Origin: Bryobacterales bacterium
GTDB lineage: Bacteria > Acidobacteriota > Terriglobia > Bryobacterales > Bryobacteraceae
NCBI GenBank assembly: GCA_003142355.1
Contig: PLMF01000324.1
Coordinates: forward strand, 1-8,959
Reading direction: 5' to 3'
Length of the DNA: 8,959 bases
Shown: positions 5,875 through 8,959 of the stretch, piece after piece
Position numbering within the stretch: position 1 is the first letter of the stretch
Layout of the letters: the number at the start of each line of letters is the position of its first letter
The notes under the pieces: model-generated
What the model was told of the DNA's origin: nothing
Seen by the model: the letters and a program-made list of their open reading frames with translations, nothing else
Databases searched by the model: none
Position numbers and translations under genes: made by a program

Positions 5875-6585
5875 ATGGACAAGGTGCTGAACCAACTGGT
5901 GGAGAAATTGCAGAAGGCCCACGGCGACCGTCTGGTCTCGGTGGTGCTCTACGGCTCGGCGGCCGCCGGCGACCACCAGGCCAAGTTCTCCGATCTCAAT
6001 ATTCTCTGCGTCCTCAGCGAGATTACGCCGCGCGAGCTGGGCGCCAGCGAGGACATCTTCCGCTGGTGGCGCGAGAAGGGCAACCCCTCGCCGCTTCTGC
6101 TCACCGAGCACGAATTGGCCACTTCCACCGACTGCTTCGCCATCGAGTTCAACGACATGAAGCGGCACCATCGGCTGCTGCTCGGCAAGGACTTGATTAC
6201 GCCGCTGGTGGTGGACCATTCGTTCTACCGCGCGCAGGTGGAGCACGATCTGCGGGCCAAGTTGCTGCGCCTGCGCCAGAAGGCTTCGGGCGTGCTCTCC
6301 GATTCCAACCTGCTGCGCCGGCTGATGCTCGATTCCATTTCCACCTTCTGCGTGTTATTCCGGCACGCCCTGGTTTTGCACGGGGTGGAGGCGCCCGCCA
6401 GGAAGCGCGAGGTCATCGAGCGGGCGCGGGAACATTTCGGGGTCGACCCCGCTCCGTTCCAGAAGCTGCTCGACATTCGGGAGGAGCGCCTCAAGCCGCG
6501 CGACGTGGAACCGGTCGCTCTGCTGGCCGCGTATATGCAAGGGATATCGGTGGTCATCGACGCCGTGGACCGGCTCGAGAAATAG
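5875..6585 (+). CDS. Minimal nucleotidyltransferase-fold protein (DxN variant)
   Basis: A 236-residue cytosolic protein with an N-terminal nucleotidyltransferase fold. The helix-turn signature is YGSAAAGD (Gly27, Ser28), followed by FSDLNILCVL, where the family's metal-binding DxD reads Asp40-Leu-Asn42. The second carboxylate is therefore replaced by Asn, which may weaken or redirect catalysis. The remainder (about 90-236) is mostly helical with many charged residues (LRAKLLRLRQK, REERLKPRD) and resembles the helical substrate-binding part of DNA polymerase beta-like proteins. The ATG at 5875 lies 10 bases after the TPM stop, and the GAGG site overlaps that stop, implying translational coupling; lemA follows 10 bases later. 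The substrate is unknown. An antitoxin-like MNT role is less likely because no HEPN partner is adjacent. Confidence 0.8.
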   Translation: MDKVLNQLVEKLQKAHGDRLVSVVLYGSAAAGDHQAKFSDLNILCVLSEITPRELGASEDIFRWWREKGNPSPLLLTEHELATSTDCFAIEFNDMKRHHRLLLGKDLITPLVVDHSFYRAQVEHDLRAKLLRLRQKASGVLSDSNLLRRLMLDSISTFCVLFRHALVLHGVEAPARKREVIERAREHFGVDPAPFQKLLDIREERLKPRDVEPVALLAAYMQGISVVIDAVDRLEK

Positions 6586-6595
6586 GAGACAACAC

Positions 6596-7165
6596 GTGAA
6601 AACCGCTCTGATCGTCGTTCTGGTGGTGGTTGTGGTGGCGGCCCTGGCGGCCGTGAGCCAATACTATAGCGTGCGCAACGACCTGGTGACCCAGCGCAAC
6701 GGCATGGACGCGGCATGGGCGGATGTCGAGGTGGTGTTGCAGCGGCGCGCCGACCTCATTCCCAACCTGGTGGAGACCGTGAAGGGGTTCGCCAAGCATG
6801 AGACGGAGGTCTTCAAGGACATCGCCGACGCCCGCGCGGCCCTGATCGGCGGCCGCACGCCCCAGGAGAAGATCCAGGCCAACGACCAGCTCTCCGGCGC
6901 GCTCTCGCGGCTGCTGGTGATCGCGGAGAATTATCCGCAGTTGCGCTCCAACGAGAACTTCCTGCGGTTGCAGGACGAGATTGCGGGGACGGAGAACCGC
7001 ATCGCCGTCGAGCGCCGGAAATACAACGAGGTGCTGCAGCGGTATAACACGTCGATCGAGCTGTTCCCCAACAACATTGTGGCGTCCATAGCCGGATTCA
7101 CTCGTAATGACGCATATTTCAAGACCGAGCCAGGGGCACGGACGGCGCCGAAAGTGCAGTTCTGA
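6596..7165 (+). CDS. lemA: LemA family membrane protein
   Basis: A 189-residue LemA protein, anchored by one N-terminal transmembrane segment (about residues 4-21) with a helical-bundle domain on the other side. Family landmarks are clear: RNGMDAAWADVEV, QRRADLIPNLVETVKGFAKHE, a central long helix with LSRLLVIAENYPQLRSNENF, EIAGTENRIAVERRKYNE, and the C-terminal FPNNIVA...APKVQF. Length and ends match the family. The start is GTG at 6596 with AGGAG seven to eight bases upstream (TAGGAGACAACAC), where the preceding gene's stop TAG overlaps the site. LemA recurs beside TPM-domain proteins in many genomes and the pair is presumed to work at the envelope; the exact function is unknown. Confidence 0.95.
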   Translation: MKTALIVVLVVVVVAALAAVSQYYSVRNDLVTQRNGMDAAWADVEVVLQRRADLIPNLVETVKGFAKHETEVFKDIADARAALIGGRTPQEKIQANDQLSGALSRLLVIAENYPQLRSNENFLRLQDEIAGTENRIAVERRKYNEVLQRYNTSIELFPNNIVASIAGFTRNDAYFKTEPGARTAPKVQF

Positions 7166-7180
7166 CCTCGGCGAAGTTCT

Positions 7181-8626
7181 ATGCCTGAAGTCTTTGCCAA
7201 CTATATCGGCGGCGAATGGGTCAGGCGGGCGGCGGTGTTCGAAGACCGCAACCCCGCCAACACGGAGGAAGTCGTCGGCAGTTTCGTGAGGGGCACGGGG
7301 CAGGACGTGGAAGACGCGGCTGCCGCGGCGGCCGCGGCACTGCCTGGATGGTCCGGAATGAGCGCGCCGGCGCGCGGCAACATTCTGTATCGCGCGGCGG
7401 AGATTCTCGACCGGAAGTTCGAGGAGATCTCCGCCGAAATGACGCGCGAAGAGGGCAAGACACTGCCCGAAGCGAAGGGCGAAGTGCGCCGGTCGATCAA
7501 TATTATTCGCTACTTCGCGGGCGAGGGCTCGCGCCTGCCGGGCATGCTGGTTCCCTCGGAGCGCGATCGCGTCCACATGTTCGCGCTGCGCAAGCCGGTG
7601 GGGGTGGTGGGGCTCATCACGCCGTGGAATTTTCCCAGCGCGATTCCGGCGTGGAAGCTGGCACCAGCCCTGATCTGCGGCAACACGGTGGTGCTGAAAC
7701 CGGCGTCGGCGGCTCCGCTGAGCGCGTGGCGCCTGGTCGAGGCCCTGCACGAAGCGGAGATACCCAAGGGCGCAGTCAATTTCGTGGCGGGCCCGGGCGG
7801 CGAGCTGGGGCGCGCGTTGGTGAACGCCGCGCCGCTCAAGGCGGTGTCGTTCACCGGGTCCTGCCAGACCGGCAACTGGCTGCACATGGAGGCCTCGAAG
7901 CGGCGGTTGCGCATCCAGCTCGAAATGGGCGGCAAGAACCCGACCATCGTCCTGGCGGACGCGGATTTCAACTCCGCCGTGGAAAACGTGGTCAACGCGG
8001 CGTTCTTTTCCACCGGGCAGAAGTGCACCGCCACCAGCCGCGCCATCGTCGAAGACGCCATCTACGAAAGGTTTATGGCCGCGGTACTGGAGCGAACCCG
8101 GAAACTGAAGGTCGGCGACGGTATGGAGCCTGGCACCGAGATCGGCCCCTGCGTGGACCAGGCGCAGATGGAGACCGTGCTCGGCTACATCGAAACCGGG
8201 CGCCAGGAATCGGGGGAGCCGAAGTGCGGCGGGCGCCGGCTGACGGATGGCGCCCTGGCGAAAGGGTATTTTGTCGAGCCCACGGTTTTCGCGGACGTGA
8301 AGGAAGAGCACATCATCGCGCGCGAGGAGATCTTCGGACCGGTGCTGGCGGTCATGCGCGCCCAGGATTTCGAGGACGCCATGCGGATTGCCAACAACAT
8401 TCCGTTCGGCCTCTCTTCCTCCATTCAGACCACCAGCCTGGCGCGCGTTTTCGAGTTCATCGACCGCGCCGAAGCCGGCTTGCTGACGGTCAACCTGCCG
8501 AGCGCGGGTGTGGAGTACCAGCTTCCCTTCGGCGGCACGAAAGATTCCAGCTTCGGTCCGAAAGAGCAGGGGCCGGCGGCGTTGGAGTTCTACAGCGACT
8601 ATAAGACCGTCTATCTGAAGTACTGA
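7181..8626 (+). CDS. NAD(P)-dependent aldehyde dehydrogenase, KGSADH type
   Basis: A 481-residue full-length aldehyde dehydrogenase. The catalytic set is complete: Asn150 in TPWNFP, Lys173 in KPAS, FTGS of the cofactor-binding fold, general base Glu248 in LEMGGKNP, catalytic Cys282 in GQKCTATSR, and EEIFGPVL. The GQKCTATSR form resembles the YcbD/alpha-ketoglutaric semialdehyde dehydrogenase group, which oxidises 2,5-dioxopentanoate to 2-oxoglutarate at the end of sugar-acid and hydroxyproline breakdown. No other gene of those pathways lies in the window, so the substrate is an inference and related succinate-semialdehyde-type substrates remain possible. The ATG at 7181 follows lemA by 15 bases with only a weak site (GGCGAAG), so it is probably in the same operon. 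Confidence 0.92.
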   Translation: MPEVFANYIGGEWVRRAAVFEDRNPANTEEVVGSFVRGTGQDVEDAAAAAAAALPGWSGMSAPARGNILYRAAEILDRKFEEISAEMTREEGKTLPEAKGEVRRSINIIRYFAGEGSRLPGMLVPSERDRVHMFALRKPVGVVGLITPWNFPSAIPAWKLAPALICGNTVVLKPASAAPLSAWRLVEALHEAEIPKGAVNFVAGPGGELGRALVNAAPLKAVSFTGSCQTGNWLHMEASKRRLRIQLEMGGKNPTIVLADADFNSAVENVVNAAFFSTGQKCTATSRAIVEDAIYERFMAAVLERTRKLKVGDGMEPGTEIGPCVDQAQMETVLGYIETGRQESGEPKCGGRRLTDGALAKGYFVEPTVFADVKEEHIIAREEIFGPVLAVMRAQDFEDAMRIANNIPFGLSSSIQTTSLARVFEFIDRAEAGLLTVNLPSAGVEYQLPFGGTKDSSFGPKEQGPAALEFYSDYKTVYLKY

Positions 8627-8648
8627 GAGTTCATGGTGGAGTAACGCT

Positions 8649-8959
8649 TTGCCGGACATCGAACGATTGACGCAGATTGCCGCGGGCCTGGGCATCCCGA
8701 ACATCCGGCGGCACATCTTTCTGTGTTGCGACCAGACCAACCCGAAGTGCTGCTCCAGGGAGGCCGGGCTGGAGTCGTGGGACTATTTGAAGCGGCGGCT
8801 GGCGGAACTGAGGTTGCTGGACCGCGTCTACCGCACCAAGGCCAACTGCCTGCGCATCTGCGAGCAAGGGCCCATTGCGGTGGTCTATCCCGAGGGCGTC
8901 TGGTACCACTCGGCGTCGCCCGAGGCGTTGGAGCGAATCATCCAGGAGCACCTCATCGG
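8649..8959 (+). CDS. Thioredoxin-like 2Fe-2S ferredoxin domain protein (3' truncated)
   Basis: The frame is open from a TTG start to the window end (103 codons seen; family members are about 110-120 residues, so little is missing). Cysteines suit a thioredoxin-fold 2Fe-2S ferredoxin: Cys26/27 in IFLCCDQ, Cys34/35 in PKCCS, and Cys67/Cys71 in NCLRIC followed by [15 protein letters not shown]. It also has [10 protein letters not shown] and ends in ERIIQEHLI. It is probably a soluble electron carrier or scaffold-like protein; its redox partner is unknown. TTG at 8649 is chosen because GGAG lies seven bases upstream and no in-frame ATG or GTG is available. It starts 22 bases after the dehydrogenase stop. 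A three-codon ATG-GTG-GAG-TAA at 8633 overlaps the ribosome site. Confidence 0.85.
   Translation, partial: MPDIERLTQIAAGLGIPNIRRHIFLCCDQTNPKCCSREAGLESWDYLKRRLAELRLLDRVYRTKANCLRICEQGPIAVVYPEGVWYHSASPEALERIIQEHLI

Noticed and set aside
6554..8740. Very long open frame (728 codons) on the minus strand opposite lemA and the dehydrogenase
   Set aside because: It is antisense to genes with complete family motifs; its translation is Arg/His/Gly-rich with no recognisable domain, as expected for a shadow frame in GC-rich DNA.

Overview
The window is GC-rich chromosomal DNA with tightly packed genes, some opening with GTG or TTG. The mix of an XrtH/IPTL-CTERM protein-sorting set, a cysteine-desulfurase-like class V aminotransferase, a thioredoxin-like 2Fe-2S ferredoxin and a TPM/LemA operon suggests a Gram-negative bacterium, most likely an Acidobacteriota member near Solibacter/Bryobacter. 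That placement is inferred from recalled family distributions, not from a search. No phage, IS or CRISPR signature is visible.

Layout: (1) 3-1001, plus strand: the 3' part of a PLP-dependent cysteine-desulfurase-like protein, running convergently into the next gene with overlapping stop codons. (2) 4697-998, minus strand: five genes read in the order IPTL-type cargo B, IPTL-type cargo A, exosortase-associated membrane protein, exosortase H (XrtH), then an AAA ATPase with a C-terminal PD-(D/E)xK-like (DUF4143-type) domain. The two cargo genes are a tandem duplication of about 606 bp. Ahead of cargo B lie an AT-rich promoter-like stretch and a leader that can fold into nested hairpins. The ATPase has its own near-consensus promoter inside the 3' end of xrtH, placed so that the mRNA would begin at the ATG. 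(3) 4933-5006, minus strand: tRNA-Gln(CTG) with encoded CCA and an extended -10 promoter. (4) 5085-8959, plus strand: five closely spaced genes: TPM-domain (YgcG-like) protein, minimal nucleotidyltransferase, LemA, a KGSADH-type aldehyde dehydrogenase, and a 2Fe-2S ferredoxin-like protein cut by the window edge.

How they fit: the minus-strand block reads as a self-contained envelope protein-sorting cassette. XrtH is a membrane cysteine protease/transpeptidase expected to cut C-terminal PTL-type signals, the neighbouring membrane protein is its probable partner, and the two small secreted proteins with C-terminal sorting tails are its likely local substrates. Their tails are atypical (APTL and VPTL, lacking the WG of canonical IPTLxxWG), which makes this the most interesting part of the window. 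In the plus-strand block TPM and LemA are a recurrent envelope pair, with a nucleotidyltransferase lodged between them. The dehydrogenase and ferredoxin appear to be metabolic genes carried on the same transcript.
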